The notes under the pieces: model-generated
Database searches by the model: none
What the model saw: only the letters and a program-made list of their open reading frames with translations
Told to the model about the DNA's origin: nothing
Source of the DNA: Gliomastix tumulicola
Taxonomy: Eukaryota > Ascomycota > Sordariomycetes > Hypocreales > Bionectriaceae
Assembly: GCA_001599755.1 (NCBI GenBank)
Contig: BCHX01000004.1
Location: 4,836,001-4,900,000, forward strand
DNA: 64,000 nt
Direction of reading: 5' to 3'
Shown: one piece after another, positions 22,776 through 34,251 of the stretch
Layout of the letters: the number at the start of each line of letters is the position of its first letter
Position numbering within the stretch: position 1 is the stretch's first letter
Position numbers and translations under genes: made by a program

Positions 22776-23736
22776 TTAGGGACCGAAGACGACGCGGATA
22801 CCTTCGATCTTCCCGTCTGGTCCCTGCTTATTCGTTACGGTCATGTTGAGCTTGAATGTGTCTAAGACAGGGGAACTGCCCTCCTTCGCCTGCGCCCGTG
22901 GTACCATCCAGGGAATATTCCTCCTTGATGGCTTATGTAGCAGAACAGACAAGAACTCGTCCTGCTTCGCCACCTCCAGGTCCATGCAATTCCCCGGCCG
23001 CTGGCAGTACTCGCTGAACTCGTCAAAGTCGTCCCACGGCACCGGCTTCCTCCCCGTGCGCTGGGCATCGATGAAGTCGGGGATATTCACCAGGGCCTTG
23101 TGCTTCAGGTCCCAGGTGCACTCGGCGATTGTGTCGCGGGGCTCGAGGTCGACCTCCCGGCACATGTTCTGGTAGACGACGAGCCGGAACTCCGGGCTGT
23201 CTGGGTCGAGGCCGTTCCCGAGCTTCGCGGGGATGATGCCTGAGTAGTGGTATTTGAGTTCTTGGCTGATGGCGAGTGTTCGTTCTCGGCGGTAGGTTTT
23301 TGATTCGGGGGCGATGCCTTGGAAGGCCATGTAACGGTTGAATTCGTCGTCGAAGTTGGCGGTCGGGTTCGGATCGAAGCTCGGTAGTTGGTCGAAGTAG
23401 GATTGGGAGGGCGGTAGTGGAAGGAAGTGGCAGGTCTAGAGTATGAAGAAATCTGTTAGCATTATTTAGACTCCATAGCTTGACCCCGTGGCCGAGACTG
23501 ACATCTGGTGAGGTGGCAGCCGAGGACCCCTGGCTGCGAGTATGGCCGTCGCTGTCGCTCGGAAAGAGGGTGCTCATCCCGGAATCGTCGTCATCCAGTG
23601 TCGTTAGATCAATGACGTTGCTCTTTGCCGTGCTAGTGTGGCCGTCGTCGAAGTCGTAGTTCCCATCGCCATCCAGCCATGCCACGGCGGCATCGTAGCT
23701 GGTAAACACTGGATCGGGGGCCTGCGCTTCTATCAT
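22776..23736 (-). CDS. Conserved fungal protein of unknown function, 297 aa
   Basis: Exons 23503-23736 and 22776-23435 join in phase around a 67-nt intron. The N-terminal third is acidic and low in complexity (FDDGHTSTAKSNVIDLTTLDDDD). From about residue 105 it has the pattern of a widespread fungal family: FNRYMAFQGIAPESKTYRRE, a VVYQNMCREVDLEP core, CTWDLKHKALVNIPDFIDA and EFSEYCQRPGNCMDL. No enzyme motif, signal peptide or membrane segment is seen, and the function of the family is unknown. The start is the ATG at 23736, because the longer frame upstream starts only with TTG. It shares a 430-bp promoter region with the regulator at 24166. Confidence 0.75.
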
Positions 23737-24165
23737 CTTGAATAATCGTAGCAATGTGGGTAGGGGGTGGGACCAGCCATCGATTGCTGGCTTCTGGAAG
23801 GTCTTCGATGGAGTGGTGGCATGGCTTCCTGCTGAGCGCCGTGATGTGCAGCTTCTGGATTGAGGTCAGACGCGTCAGGACGACGCGGCGGAGTTTAGCG
23901 GCTCCCCAAGCCTACTACTGAATCCTTGTCGCATAGTGGCACAGTGGTACTCGTGCCCGAGTCTCCTAGTGCCTGTGGCTGAGGCTCGGGATCTGAGCCC
24001 CTGTCCCTGTCAGCTCGCAAATGCCCCACTGGGATCATGCTGCTTCGTAAAAGGTGCTGGAGTTGTCTTTGCTTTATCATGGCATCGCGAGCCCAATGTT
24101 GGATGCTCTCTCCTTTCTAGCTTTCCCTTCAGTCATCAATCTCCCCAAGAGTCTAGTATCCGAAC
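23737..24165. other. Divergent promoter region
   Basis: Gap between the starts of the conserved fungal protein and the Zn2Cys6 regulator. No coding frame is supported. Confidence 0.5.
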
Positions 24166-25786
24166 ATGATTGTACCCGCCCGACGCCAGGGAATCGAGCG
24201 GACTCGCACGGGCTGCATCACCTGCAAGTGGGTTTCCCCAGCGAGTCTCCTCCAAGGATAACAGTGCTGACTGTGAGACATGCAGAGCCCGCAAAGTGAA
24301 ATGCGACGAAGCTCGGCCGCACTGCTCAAGATGTAAAAAGAGCGGCCGGAACTGCGCCGGATACCGAGAGCCTCCAGTCGGATCCCTCTCCTGGTCCCGG
24401 CTTCTGCGCACACGCCCGTCAATTCTGCCCTCATCGATAGCCACTAGCGATGATCTGCGTGGGCTGGACTTCTTCCGCTGCGTCGTCGCTCCAGCGTTAG
24501 CGGGACCAGCCAAAAGAGCCTTCTGGACTGAGTACGTGCTGCAGATGGCAGTCCAGGAGACCTCCACTTGCCATGCCATCCTGGCCATCAGCTCACTTTG
24601 CGAGCATTTTGACGACGCAGGGCGACAGATGTGCGTTGCATCGGATAGACAAGCCGAGGCAGTGAAGAATTACAACCAGGCTCTGAGGGAGATCTATCTG
24701 TCAAAGAACCTGGGGTCGGATGTAGTCCTTCTGGCATCCATCCTATTCACCTGCATCGAGTTCCTACGTGGGAATATCAATGCGGCCATCGACCATTGCC
24801 GACATGGGACGCGCATGCTCAACAGATACGGAGGGAGTCCCGAGATATCGGGGCTTTTTCGCCACTTGAGCGTCTTTCCGCATTTCTTTGGTGCTGCCAT
24901 CGCAGACTTTCCGTCCCTGCCTGAGCCTGACCGTCTTACGTCTGACTTTGGTAACCTCGCTGAAGCGCAAGAGACGATGGACTGGCTCATGTCACGGTGT
25001 GTGAGGCTGGTGCGGACATTCGATCCCTACCGGGCGGATATATCAGGTGATTTGGAAATACCATCAGATCTGTCTCACGCCCAGCTGGTCCTCTGTCAGG
25101 GCTTGGCAGCCTGGATGGCCTCGTTTGGTAGGCTCCGGGGCGCTCTGAAGCTGGACGCAAATGAAGAAGCTCTGGCCCGGCTGCTGGAGATGCGGTGGCA
25201 GGTGTGTCACATCTGGGCAGAAATCACGTCTTGTCCAGATGAAACAGCCTGTGATGCCTACTTAGACCAGTTCACACGCATCACCGACCTTGCAGCAGAG
25301 GAGGTCGCCGCTAGAATCACACTGGATGCCCCCAAACTGGCAAGCTTCTCTTTTGAGATGGGGATGGCGCCGTTGCTTCACTTCGTCGTCATAAAGTGCC
25401 GCTATCTTCGCCTCCGCCTACGCGCTCTCTCGCAGCTCAGACTGCTCGCGAAGCCCAGAGAGTCGATGTGGGATTCTGCCATTATGTATGCGCAGGGGAT
25501 ACACTTCATAGAGTACGAGCATGGCATCCGGCTCACGACGACTACTATTTTCCCCGAAGACACGAGTCGGGAATATGAACTGCCCAGTGAGTTGCAGAGG
25601 GTCCGGGACTCTCAACTGGACGACAGGAGGTGTGAGGGTATTGACAGCGAAGGGAACCCAGTCATCTTTCAAGGAATCTGCCTTTGTTTTCGTTCTGCGA
25701 CAGAGCCAAGGATCTGTCGGGCAGAGGACTGGATTATAATTAGAAATGAGATGAAAGCTGTGGGACTCGATCCGAACTGGAGGTAG
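24166..25786 (+). CDS. Zn2Cys6 transcription factor, 520 aa
   Basis: Exons 24166-24227 and 24286-25786 join in phase around a 58-nt intron placed after the second cysteine of the zinc cluster: TRTGCITCK, then ARKVKCDEARPHCSRCKKSG and NCAGY. All six cysteines are present. The remainder is the helical fungal_TF_MHR type (FFRCVVAPALAGPAKRAFW, AILAISSLCEHF, ILFTCIEFLRGNINAAIDH). It is nuclear. It lies upstream of the beta-lactamase-like hydrolase on the same strand. The targets are not known. Confidence 0.9.
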
Positions 25787-26036
25787 GAAGAGGAGCTTTG
25801 GATGTCGAGATGACGGTAAGGGGCAGTGGGGCATTTGCGAGATACTCCTGGACGGAAGACATCAGGCGTCGATCTACTCAGCCTCAAGAGTCCCATCACG
25901 GAGTCATTCTTGAGATATAAATCTGTCCTTCCCGATCACCTGTAGGCTTCCTGCTTCATTAATTCCAACACATATTCACCATCCTCAACAGCTATCCCCT
26001 ACCTCACCGAGTTCTCTCCAGACCATTGCTCTAGCC

Positions 26037-27936
26037 ATGTCTCGCTCCTCCTGGCTGCTTTTAGCCTCCATTGCTTTGGCTGCCAAAGGCATCGCCACTG
26101 GCACACAATGCGACCTAGCAGGTCCCGGATTTCCAGCTCCCTCTGAGCTGTCATCCAGCAACAAGCTAGTCGAAGCAATCGCGGCCTTCGAGGACTTATT
26201 AGACGACGGCCTGCGAGCGAACGATACGGCATGGACAGTCGCCCTTTTCTCGTCCAAGGAAAAGAAGACGCTATATGAGCGCTACTACAACCCTGAGATA
26301 GACGTTGGTGTAGCCGCCGTCAACGAGCACTCGATCTTCCGCATTGCCAGCATCTCCAAGGTCTTCAGCGTTTGGTCCTTTCTCATTGAAGTCGGGGACG
26401 AGCGCTTCAACGACCCCATTACGAAATACGTGCCTGAGCTTCTGGAGTTGGGCAACTCCACAAAATCCAAGAATTGCAGCAGTCGCGTCGTTTACGATGA
26501 TATTGACCGCGTGAAGTGGGAGGAGATCACGTTGGGCCAGCTGGCGAGCCATGCCGCCGGCATACCTCGCGATCGTACGTTCAGCCCGATGATGCCTCTC
26601 AGGTGTATGTGTGGTAATGATTGACGCTTGGGTATGCAGCCACGGAGTCTGATCTAGCAGGAGAGTTTGGTCCAGAGCAGGCCCGGGCGTTTGGATTTCC
26701 TGCACTGGACAAGGGCGATATTCCCACCTGCGGTCTCACCAACTCAGCCCGGACTTGCACTCGAAGTGGTAAGCTATTGGCCCCGTCTTGTGATGGTGAA
26801 TTCTTGCTGAAAGCTTTGAGCTAACAATGTCTTTGGTAGAAATGCTCGCATACGTACTAAAGCAGCATCCCCTCTTCCCTACCGCCCATTCTCCAGCCTA
26901 CACCAACCTCGCATTCGCACTCCTCGGCTACGCCCAAGAAGCCATCACAGGAGTCTCGATCGATCAAGCAATCAACAACAATATCTTCGGCGCCCTGGAA
27001 ATGAACAATAGCAGCATCAGCGAGACGCCATCCAGCGGCGGCGTCATCCCCGGAGGAGACCCAGAGGCCGTCAGCTGGGACCTTCAGATGGGTCCTACGA
27101 GCCCGGCAGGTTCTATCTATAGCTCTACGTCTGACATGGTCAAGGCCGGTCAGGCCATTCTTCAGTCCAAGCTTGTGTCGCATGCGCAGACCCGTCGCTG
27201 GTTCCATCCGCATATCCAGACGAGTCATCTGGGCGCGGCCGTTGGTGCCCCGTGGGAGATACGATACTTGTCGCTGCCGGAGGGAGACCGCATGACGCAG
27301 TTCTTCTCGAAGCAGGGCGATACAGGCGGCTATCATGCGGCATTGGCACTTTCACCTGAGCATGATTTGGGCTGGGCCGTCTTGACTGCGGGCACAGTAG
27401 ACTCGGAGGCGCCTAGAATCCGAGAGACGCTGATGAACGCCTTTAGCACTATCTTCGTCCCCTCAGCAGAGACCCAGGCCAGAGACGAGGCAACTGCAAA
27501 CTTTGCCGGCACATATGTCCACAGAGCCACCAACAGCTCCGTCACCATCGAAGTCGACCCTACAGGCCGCGCAGGTCTCCAGGTCAAGACTCTCATTAGC
27601 CGAGGCGTCATGGCCATCGGCCCCGAAAGCCCGTTCATCCCGATCTACGGCGCCGGACAGTCTGCAAGGCTTTATCCATCTGAACTGCGTACTGTTAGTC
27701 GCAGAAGTGACAACACGGGAGAATACGACTCGCGGCTCGGTTTCAGGGCGACATTTTTCAACAGCACGGAGGATGGCCAGCTTCAGGATCCGTGCCTGAT
27801 GGCTTGGACGGCTCCTGGCACGCCGATGTACGGACAAGTCGCGCTGGATGACTGGGTGTTTGAGATGAGCGAGGATGGACAGGCTCAGGTCCTAGACGTG
27901 AGGATGTTTCGACTGAAGATGGAGAGGGTGGCATAG
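26037..27936 (+). CDS. Secreted beta-lactamase-like serine hydrolase, 587 aa
   Basis: Exons 26037-26574, 26640-26768 and 26840-27936 join in phase. The N-terminus is a signal peptide (MSRSSWLLLASIALAAKGIATG). The class-C beta-lactamase/PBP fold shows the SxxK nucleophile in RIASISKVFSVW (about S105-K108), the ITLGQLASHAAGIPRD motif and the Tyr-box YTNLAFALLGYAQEA. A C-terminal beta-rich domain of about 150 aa follows, as in fungal homologues annotated as penicillin-binding or esterase-like. Sequons (NDTA, NNSS, NSSV) fit secretion. The natural substrate is probably an ester or amide, not a beta-lactam. The ATG at 26037 gives the signal peptide. It is followed by an acyltransferase on the same strand. 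Confidence 0.87.
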
Positions 27937-28377
27937 ATTTTCGTTCTGAGGCGACGCGCGTATGGAAGAGAGATGATCTTGTTGTTATTTGTCAGGTTCG
28001 AAAGAGGAAGTTGTCTCCTCGAATAACCCCGCAATCTTCGGCTCATCATGTGAGTATGATCTGCCGGCATGTAATGCCTCCTGACGTTTGAGTCATGGTT
28101 CTTTTGTTAAAAGGTGGTCAGCATAATGGCGGAGTCAGGAGACGTGGCGACCCATATCAAACTACCACCGGCCCCTCCCATGATGTGACCTGTCTGTTGG
28201 TTCTCTGTTGATTTTTGATTTTCGATGGGTTAGTTATGCTTACTCCGTGGCTGGGTCCTTATTAAACAGGCTTCCTGACACGAATGGTCCTCGTTCGACT
28301 TGGACTCGGCACATACCAGCACCCCTTCCCCTTCTCGATCTATCGAAGTTTGTAGTCGTCCAGCAGAGACCGCAGCT
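27937..28377. other. Intergenic
   Basis: Gap between two same-strand genes. It holds the promoter and leader of the acyltransferase and no supported frame. Confidence 0.5.
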
Positions 28378-29885
28378 ATGCTCAAGATTCAGGAGATTGA
28401 TCTACATCCTTGGGGATGGGAAGACGATGCTGAGGAGGAGCGCTTCAAGCTTACAACACTTGACTACTTGTCCACCACAACCTACCTGAATAATGCCGTA
28501 TTTTTCAGGCTGGAAGACTCAAAGAAGGCGTAAGTCTGAGTCTGTTTTGAGACCTGGCTCTCTCATCAATGTTCCAAGACACTAAAATGGTCCTTTTTGC
28601 CAGAACAGCAGCTGCAGTCCTCAGAGAAGGCCTGGCGCGCACCCTCAGCCAGGTCAGACACCTCGTCGGGACCATCGAGCGAGATGAGAAAGGGGGCCAT
28701 TCCATTGTGCGGAAGAGAAACACGACGGTCAAATATGTTGTGCAACATCTGGACCGAGCTGCTGATCGATTCCCGCCTTTCGATGATATCGCCAATGCCC
28801 ATTTTGCTTCCAGCAGCCTGGGAGATATCAGCATCTTGAGCAACGTTCCTATGACGTTTGGCGAGAAGCCAGAGGCTCATGCAAACAACCACCCAGCGAT
28901 TTCTTCATTCAAAGTCAACTTCATCCCCGGGGGCGTCATTTTCAATATGCATATGCACCACTACAGTAACGGGCTTCCCGGCTGGGCGTCTTTCACGAAG
29001 CAGCTGGCGGAGAACTGCTACGCCATCACCCACAAGACCGGATTCCCCTCCTTTAATCCGAGATGTCTTGATCGTGAATTCTTGACGTCCCTGGTAAGCC
29101 CTGAAGAGCAAACAGTGGACGCACCGCCTCGGCCAGATCACCATCCAGAGCACCGCCCCGCACAGTCGCTTCTTTTCCACATCCGCAAAAGCAGAGCTGC
29201 CGATCTGAAGAGGGCCACCTGGCCTGATGATGGGTCGTGGATCTCGACGTACGACGCGGTCTGCGCACTCATGTGGCGCGTCTTCTCAAGGATCCGCGAG
29301 CCGCTCTACAAACCAGAGCCAGATTCTCACTTGGTCTGGGTTGAAGGCGTCAACATGCTCAAACGGTTTCCCAACCTCCCCGCCCGCATGCAGGGCAATA
29401 TATCGTTCGATATCGCATCCACTACATCTGTGGTACCACCTCTGACAGCTGCAGAGATCATCTCGGAGGCGCCCCTGTCCAAGCTAGCGAGCTATGTGCG
29501 TCAAACGACCAACAGCGTCACGATAGACATGCTAGCCAGAGAGCTGCAGAAGATCGAGCCCGTGCGCAACAAAGAGGATCTGTCGGTCCGCGTCGACGCC
29601 TTCCCGCCCATGACGCTCATCATCACCGATTGGAGGGAGGCCGACATCTGCAATGCAGACTTCGGCTTCGCCAAGCCAACGGCCTTCCGGCACTTGTTCG
29701 ACACCGTAGCCGAGGGACTCGCCATCGTGTACCCTCCGCATGACGGCCCCGCCGGGGATGACGAAGGGATCGAGCTGCAGGTTGCGTTTGAGAAGGAGCT
29801 CGTGTCGGAGCTCGTGAACGACCCGGAGTGGACCACGTATTTTGAATTCCGGGGCATTGATGCGGAGGGGAGTTCAAAGTACTAA
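28378..29885 (+). CDS. BAHD / trichothecene acyltransferase-like transferase, 477 aa
   Basis: Exons 28378-28529 and 28604-29885 join in phase. The start LTTLDYLSTTTYLNNAVFFRL is typical of fungal CoA-dependent acyltransferases (transferase family, Pfam PF02458). The active-site block reads MHMHHYSNGLPGW at about residues 166-178: the catalytic His is kept (about H169) but the Asp of HxxxDG is Asn (N173). The second family motif DFGWG appears as ADFGFAKPTAFR. It is probably cytosolic and would transfer an acyl group from CoA to a hydroxyl or amine. The acceptor is unknown. It could act with the neighbouring hydrolase, one adding and the other removing an acyl group (inference). Confidence 0.85.
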
Positions 29886-30793
29886 AGACGTTGTCGTTAT
29901 TTGGGGCCTTTTTTTTTTTTTGGTTTTGTTTAATAAACATTATGCATGTTGGGTAGCAGTGCGCCGCAGGGTAGTATTGTACGTGCATGATCTTGGCTCG
30001 GACCCTCCGATGTGCTTTATTTCCTCTCACCTGCAGAGCTGTCCTCGCTGGATGTAGTCTCTGGGACAAAATTCCTGGATCATTAAGGCAAGTCGTGAGC
30101 GAATATGTCAGCTTGTGATGTGTAGAACTGTGATAGGCGCGGGCTTCCTGGTTCCATGTCGATCTTGGAATATGAATGGACCTCAGATCACCGATGCCGC
30201 GCTTGATGGTGCGTTTTTTTGGCCCGAGAACAAGAACGGTTACGAGTGAATCTCTGAGTACCGACGTGACTGAGGGGTTTCGGCACTACGCCGGCGTCCG
30301 TTTGCATGTTCTCCAGTTCGCTTATGCACATCAGTGGCACACAGCCATTTGTTGTGCGTTGGATCGCCAGTTTTTACCTGACAAATTATCCCCGTGGCCT
30401 GAGAAAACAACACCCATTTCTGAGCGGCTGAGTAGATGTAGTAATGATGTCACATTGCCATGGGCGTTTGGCAAGGCTGGACGTCTCTCTGAGCGTTGTC
30501 TAAATGCGGACCATTTTATCATGTGTCCGCCGTGAGACTCAGGCCGCGAGGAGCCGTTGGCCTTGGTTCTTCATACTTGCTGCCTCGCTTCGGAAGATCA
30601 TTCCTTCTGCCTAGCCCCCTGAACATGTGTATCAACACAGCCTCCTTTCTTGTAGTGACTGTACCTCCCTTCATTGGTAGGCCAACCTAAGAAGTTGCGA
30701 GGTCCTAGGATGCATGATACTTCTGAAGCGGTGCAAGTGTAGAAACCGCGCATGAATATGGTCCTTCTGTGGCCCAGTCGTATCACAAGCTAC
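29886..30793. other. Intergenic before tRNA genes
   Basis: 3' region of the acyltransferase, with a poly-T run at about 29911-29921, then unassigned sequence up to the first tRNA. No protein gene is supported. Confidence 0.5.
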
Positions 30794-30880
30794 GGTTTCG
30801 TGGTCTAGTTGGTCATGATTTCTCGCTAACACACACTCGTTATTCCGAGACGGTCCCCGGTTCGAGCCCGGGCGAAACCA
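30794..30880 (+). tRNA. tRNA-Val(AAC), with 13-nt intron
   Basis: The acceptor arms GGTTTCG/CGAAACC pair fully, with discriminator A. The A box is TGGTCTAGTTGG and the B box GGTTCGAGCC. The anticodon stem TCTCG/CGAGA closes loop CTAACA..C with anticodon AAC at 30828-30830. A 13-nt intron (30832-30844) lies at the canonical 37/38 site. The T stem CCCGG/CCGGG is perfect. A T-run at about 30883-30887 fits a Pol III terminator. Confidence 0.88.
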
Positions 30881-30964
30881 CGCTTTTTGCCTATTTTTAT
30901 TATTTGGTCCTCCTTCTACTGAGGGGAGTATGGAGCATTCTAGTTCAAAAATTTTCAACAAACT

Positions 30965-31051
30965 GGTTTCGTGGTCTAGTTGGTCATGATTTCTCGCTAA
31001 CAAACTCTTGTTCTTCCGAGACGGTCCCCGGTTCGAGCCCGGGCGAAACCA
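30965..31051 (+). tRNA. tRNA-Val(AAC), second tandem copy, with 13-nt intron
   Basis: The mature part is identical to the copy at 30794. The anticodon AAC is at 30999-31001. The intron 31003-31015 has the same length and site but a different sequence. A run of six T follows the gene. The two copies are 84 bp apart. Confidence 0.88.
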
Positions 31052-31260
31052 CGTTTTTTGCCAGTACTTTTTTCTACTTTCAGACATGAAGCTGGACATG
31101 ACATACCATGGATGGACCTTTGACGCGAGCCCTTGGAGAAGAGGTTGTATTTTTTTACTTTTTAATCTATTCTTTAGATATGAAGGTGGACCACACAGCT
31201 TAAAGAGACCTAGAATAATACGCCCCTATATATCTTCTCGAGCCAATGTGCGGCTATCTC

Positions 31261-32674
31261 TTACGCACCGAGGCCAGACTGCAGCTGCTTTCTGGTCTGA
31301 TAGTCCGTTAGTTAAGCGCAAATACATTTTTCAATGGCGAGGGGGAAGGGGATGATCGACTCACCTCATCGACTGTGTTGTAGCCGAATAGCCACGGCTG
31401 GAAGTTCTCATCAGACCATCGGTTTGGATTTTGGCCGTTCGCGCCCTTCTTGTTCCTGTGCTCCATGACAGCCATCATATCCTCATCTCGCTGTCGCTGT
31501 TCCGGGCCATCAGGCATGTGCCAAATGTCACCGTTTGATCGTGATCCGGCCTGAATAGTTTCGCAGCGTGGTTTGCGAATCCGCTCAAAGGCGCGCAGGG
31601 CCGAGGGAACCATCGATAGACCTGTTGCCTGCTCGAGGCATTCAGCCAGGGCAGCACCGTCCTCGATCGACGTGGATGCTCCCTGAGCGAGGTAAGGGAC
31701 CATCGCGTGCGCTGCATCGCCTATCAAGACCACATGTCCGCCGTGGCTGACCCATCGCGGCACGCTGGGCAGATCCGCAATCTTCCACTTCAGACAGCTA
31801 GTGACATTGTCAAGGACCTTCCGGATGACTGGGTCGAAGCTTGCGTAGTGAGCCTTCATCTCGTCGAGGTTGCCAGGCTCGTTCCATTTGCCTACCTGGG
31901 CCTTCCCTGGGTGAGACATGACGAGATTGTACATCTCTCCGTTGCGGATGGGATATGCCATGATGTGTCGTTGATGTCCGATCCAGCAATTGGCGTTGAT
32001 ATCGTCCATCAGGCGTGCCGTTTCGACGTCCTTTCGCATTAGCTCGTTCGGCACTGTGGCGCGATACGCGCAGTTTGTTGAATCTGCGATCTCCACGTTT
32101 TCGTTTCCCAAGATGGACTCTCTGATCTTGGATCTGATGCCGTCTGCACCGATGATTATGTCGGCGCTTAGTGTGTCACCGTTACTCAAAGTTACGGATG
32201 GCGTGGGTTGATCAGCGACCTCCTCGACGAAGCTGTCCAGCTGAATTCTCACACCAAGGCTCAGCGCATGGGTATACAAGCACTTGTGATAGTCCGCGCG
32301 ATGAATGAGCCAGTATCTGGGCGCCGTTAGCCATTGTGTTGGGGAAAGTGACGGGGAGGATCATGAATGACTGACGGGGTGCCGTATTGTTCGGACATGG
32401 TAGGATGAAGCGGCGTTCGGCCGATGATCTCGCCACTCGCATATCGTCGGAAATGGATGTTCTGCGGGAGAACTACACACTTCTGGACCTCTTCATACAC
32501 GCCCCATTCCCTCAGAAGACGCGAGCTATTCGGCGGGATTTGAATGCCTGCGCCGACCTCTCCTAGCTGCGGCGCGCCCTCGAGCACAAGGACATCGTGT
32601 CCCTTTCTTCTGAGCGCGATCGCAGCGCCAAGTCCCCCGAGGCCTGCACCGCAAACGATTATCGAGAAAGGCAT
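31261..32674 (-). CDS. FAD-dependent aromatic hydroxylase (salicylate / 3-hydroxybenzoate hydroxylase type)
   Basis: Exons 32376-32674, 31365-32316 and 31261-31296 join in phase to 428 aa. The last exon is only 12 codons and is supported by a TTAACTAAC branch point. The N-terminal FAD motif is IIVCGAGLGGLGAAIALRRKG, the middle motif is GADGIRSKIRE, and the second FAD-ribityl motif is VVLIGDAAHAMVPYLAQGA. This is the group A flavoprotein monooxygenase plan. Given gentisate dioxygenase nearby, the likely reaction is NAD(P)H- and O2-dependent hydroxylation of a hydroxybenzoate to gentisate (inference); a salicylate 1-hydroxylase giving catechol is the alternative. It is divergent from the FAH-family gene, and the shared 410-bp promoter carries the cluster palindrome. 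Confidence 0.9.
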
Positions 32675-32828
32675 CTTGTGAATCGTTGCCTGGAGTCAGT
32701 GGTGCGATGGTCTGAACATCGAGCGTCTGCTCCCATGCAGCACCTTGAGGAGTTGAAATGCCATTTGCAATTTCACTCCCTATTGACTGACTAACCCTGG
32801 AGGAGAATGTATGTGCATGTTGCAGCGG

Positions 32829-32842
32829 CGGATGTAGATCCG
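32829..32842. promoter_or_regulatory. Cluster palindrome CGGA-N6-TCCG, perfect copy
   Basis: The site reads CGGATGTAGATCCG. It lies 155 bp upstream of the hydroxylase start and 243 bp upstream of the FAH-family start. Inverted CGG triplets spaced by 8 are a typical Zn2Cys6 dimer site. Confidence 0.7.
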
Positions 32843-33084
32843 CGTCTTGGAAGGGGCTCGGAAGCACCTGTCGGGAATGCTCCCGGATGACGTGCGTTGG
32901 TGGGATTGCATCCGGTTCTTTCTTCAGAAGTCGAGTGAGCCTCTGAGATTCGGGCACCTTTGATTTGTTTTCGTAATCTAGGCTTGCCAAATAAATTGAA
33001 AATCTGCTGATACTGTACAGAAAAACGTCATTTCAAACACAGGACCACTTGATACGACTATTTCGACGAGCACGACGAATCACG

Positions 33085-34025
33085 ATGGCATTGTGGAAAA
33101 GGTTGATCCGTTTCAAAGACGCTTCTGGAGCGATCCGCTTCGGAGAGCCCGACGTCTCCGACGCTTCCCAGGTTCAAGAGTTGGTAGAACAGGGGAAGTT
33201 GGAAGCAACGGGCTTTGAGGGCAGCGAGCCGTTTGACCTGCAGCCAACAGCCCAAAAGCACGCGGTCAAGGAAGTCCTGGGAATCCTGGAGCCGGACAAC
33301 GTCCCTCTGGTTAAATGTATCGGATTGAACTATATGAAGCACAGTACGTATCCCTATGCTATTCATGCATGGCATTTGACCGCCATCTGACTGACTCTGG
33401 TGCGTTCACAGTCCAGGAGGGAGGGAGGAAGCCTCCACCTTATCCCTCCGTTTTCATCAAGCCCAAGGCAAGCATCGCCAGCTTCAATGAGGGCATTCCA
33501 ATCCCCAAACTCGCCCAAGAGAATCAACTCGATTACGAGGGAGAGCTCACTATTGTCATCGGGAAATCCGGCAAGGATATCCCCCGGTCCAAGGCCCTCG
33601 AGCACGTGGCTGGCTTTGTCGCCGGCAACGACGTCTCTGCCCGCACATGGCAGCGGGATCCTGCTTATGCCGGAGGCGTGCCGCAGTGGTGCTTCAGCAA
33701 GGGCTTTGACAAGTTTGCCCCGTTGAGCCCGGTCCTTGTCTCGCCGTCTGTCGTGGGGAACGCCGGCAATCTGCGTCTCCAGACCTTCGTGAATGGGGAG
33801 CTCAGGCAGGATACTCGGACGGATGATCTGCTCTTTGGAGTCGAGTATATCATTGAGTTTATTAGCCAGGGAACTACTCTGGAGAAGGGAACGGTCATCA
33901 TGACGGGGACTCCGGCTGGGGTTGCGATGGGGATGGCATCGCCTAAGTGGTTGGCTCATGGCGACGAGGTTGAGGTCAGGATTGAGCAACTGGGGAGCCT
34001 GAAGAACCGAATGGAATTCCAATAG
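33085..34025 (+). CDS. Fumarylacetoacetate hydrolase-family enzyme (maleyl/fumarylpyruvate hydrolase candidate)
   Basis: Exons 33085-33343 and 33412-34025 join in phase to 290 aa, the usual size of short FAH-family enzymes. Metal-binding and core motifs are CIGLNYMKHI, PSVFIKPKAS, DYEGELTIVIGKSG with the acidic ligands, GNDVSARTWQ, KGFDKFAPLSPVLV and IMTGTPAGVAMGM. Known members of this branch hydrolyse fumarylpyruvate or acylpyruvates in the gentisate pathway, or are oxaloacetate decarboxylases. Next to gentisate 1,2-dioxygenase, hydrolysis of maleyl- or fumarylpyruvate to pyruvate plus maleate or fumarate is the best inference. Confidence 0.9.
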
Positions 34026-34251
34026 TTTCGAATAGATGCAGACTAGAGGATGCCTCGTGTGCGAATCTCGTTGGCTTTATTGAAGACTCGGCTTATTCCT
34101 TTGAATTTCTCAGTCTGGAGTATAATGTTGCCTACACGAACGGTAGCTAAGTAGAGAAAGCATGTACATGCAATGGATTCAATAGCTCTTTGAGAGAAGT
34201 TGCGGTAAAGTAAACGAATGGAACTATTTGTATTTTGATATGGCCAGTCCA

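Noticed and set aside
30671..31099. Open frames on both strands over the tRNA pair
   Set aside because: They repeat twice because they translate the two tRNA genes; no protein similarity.
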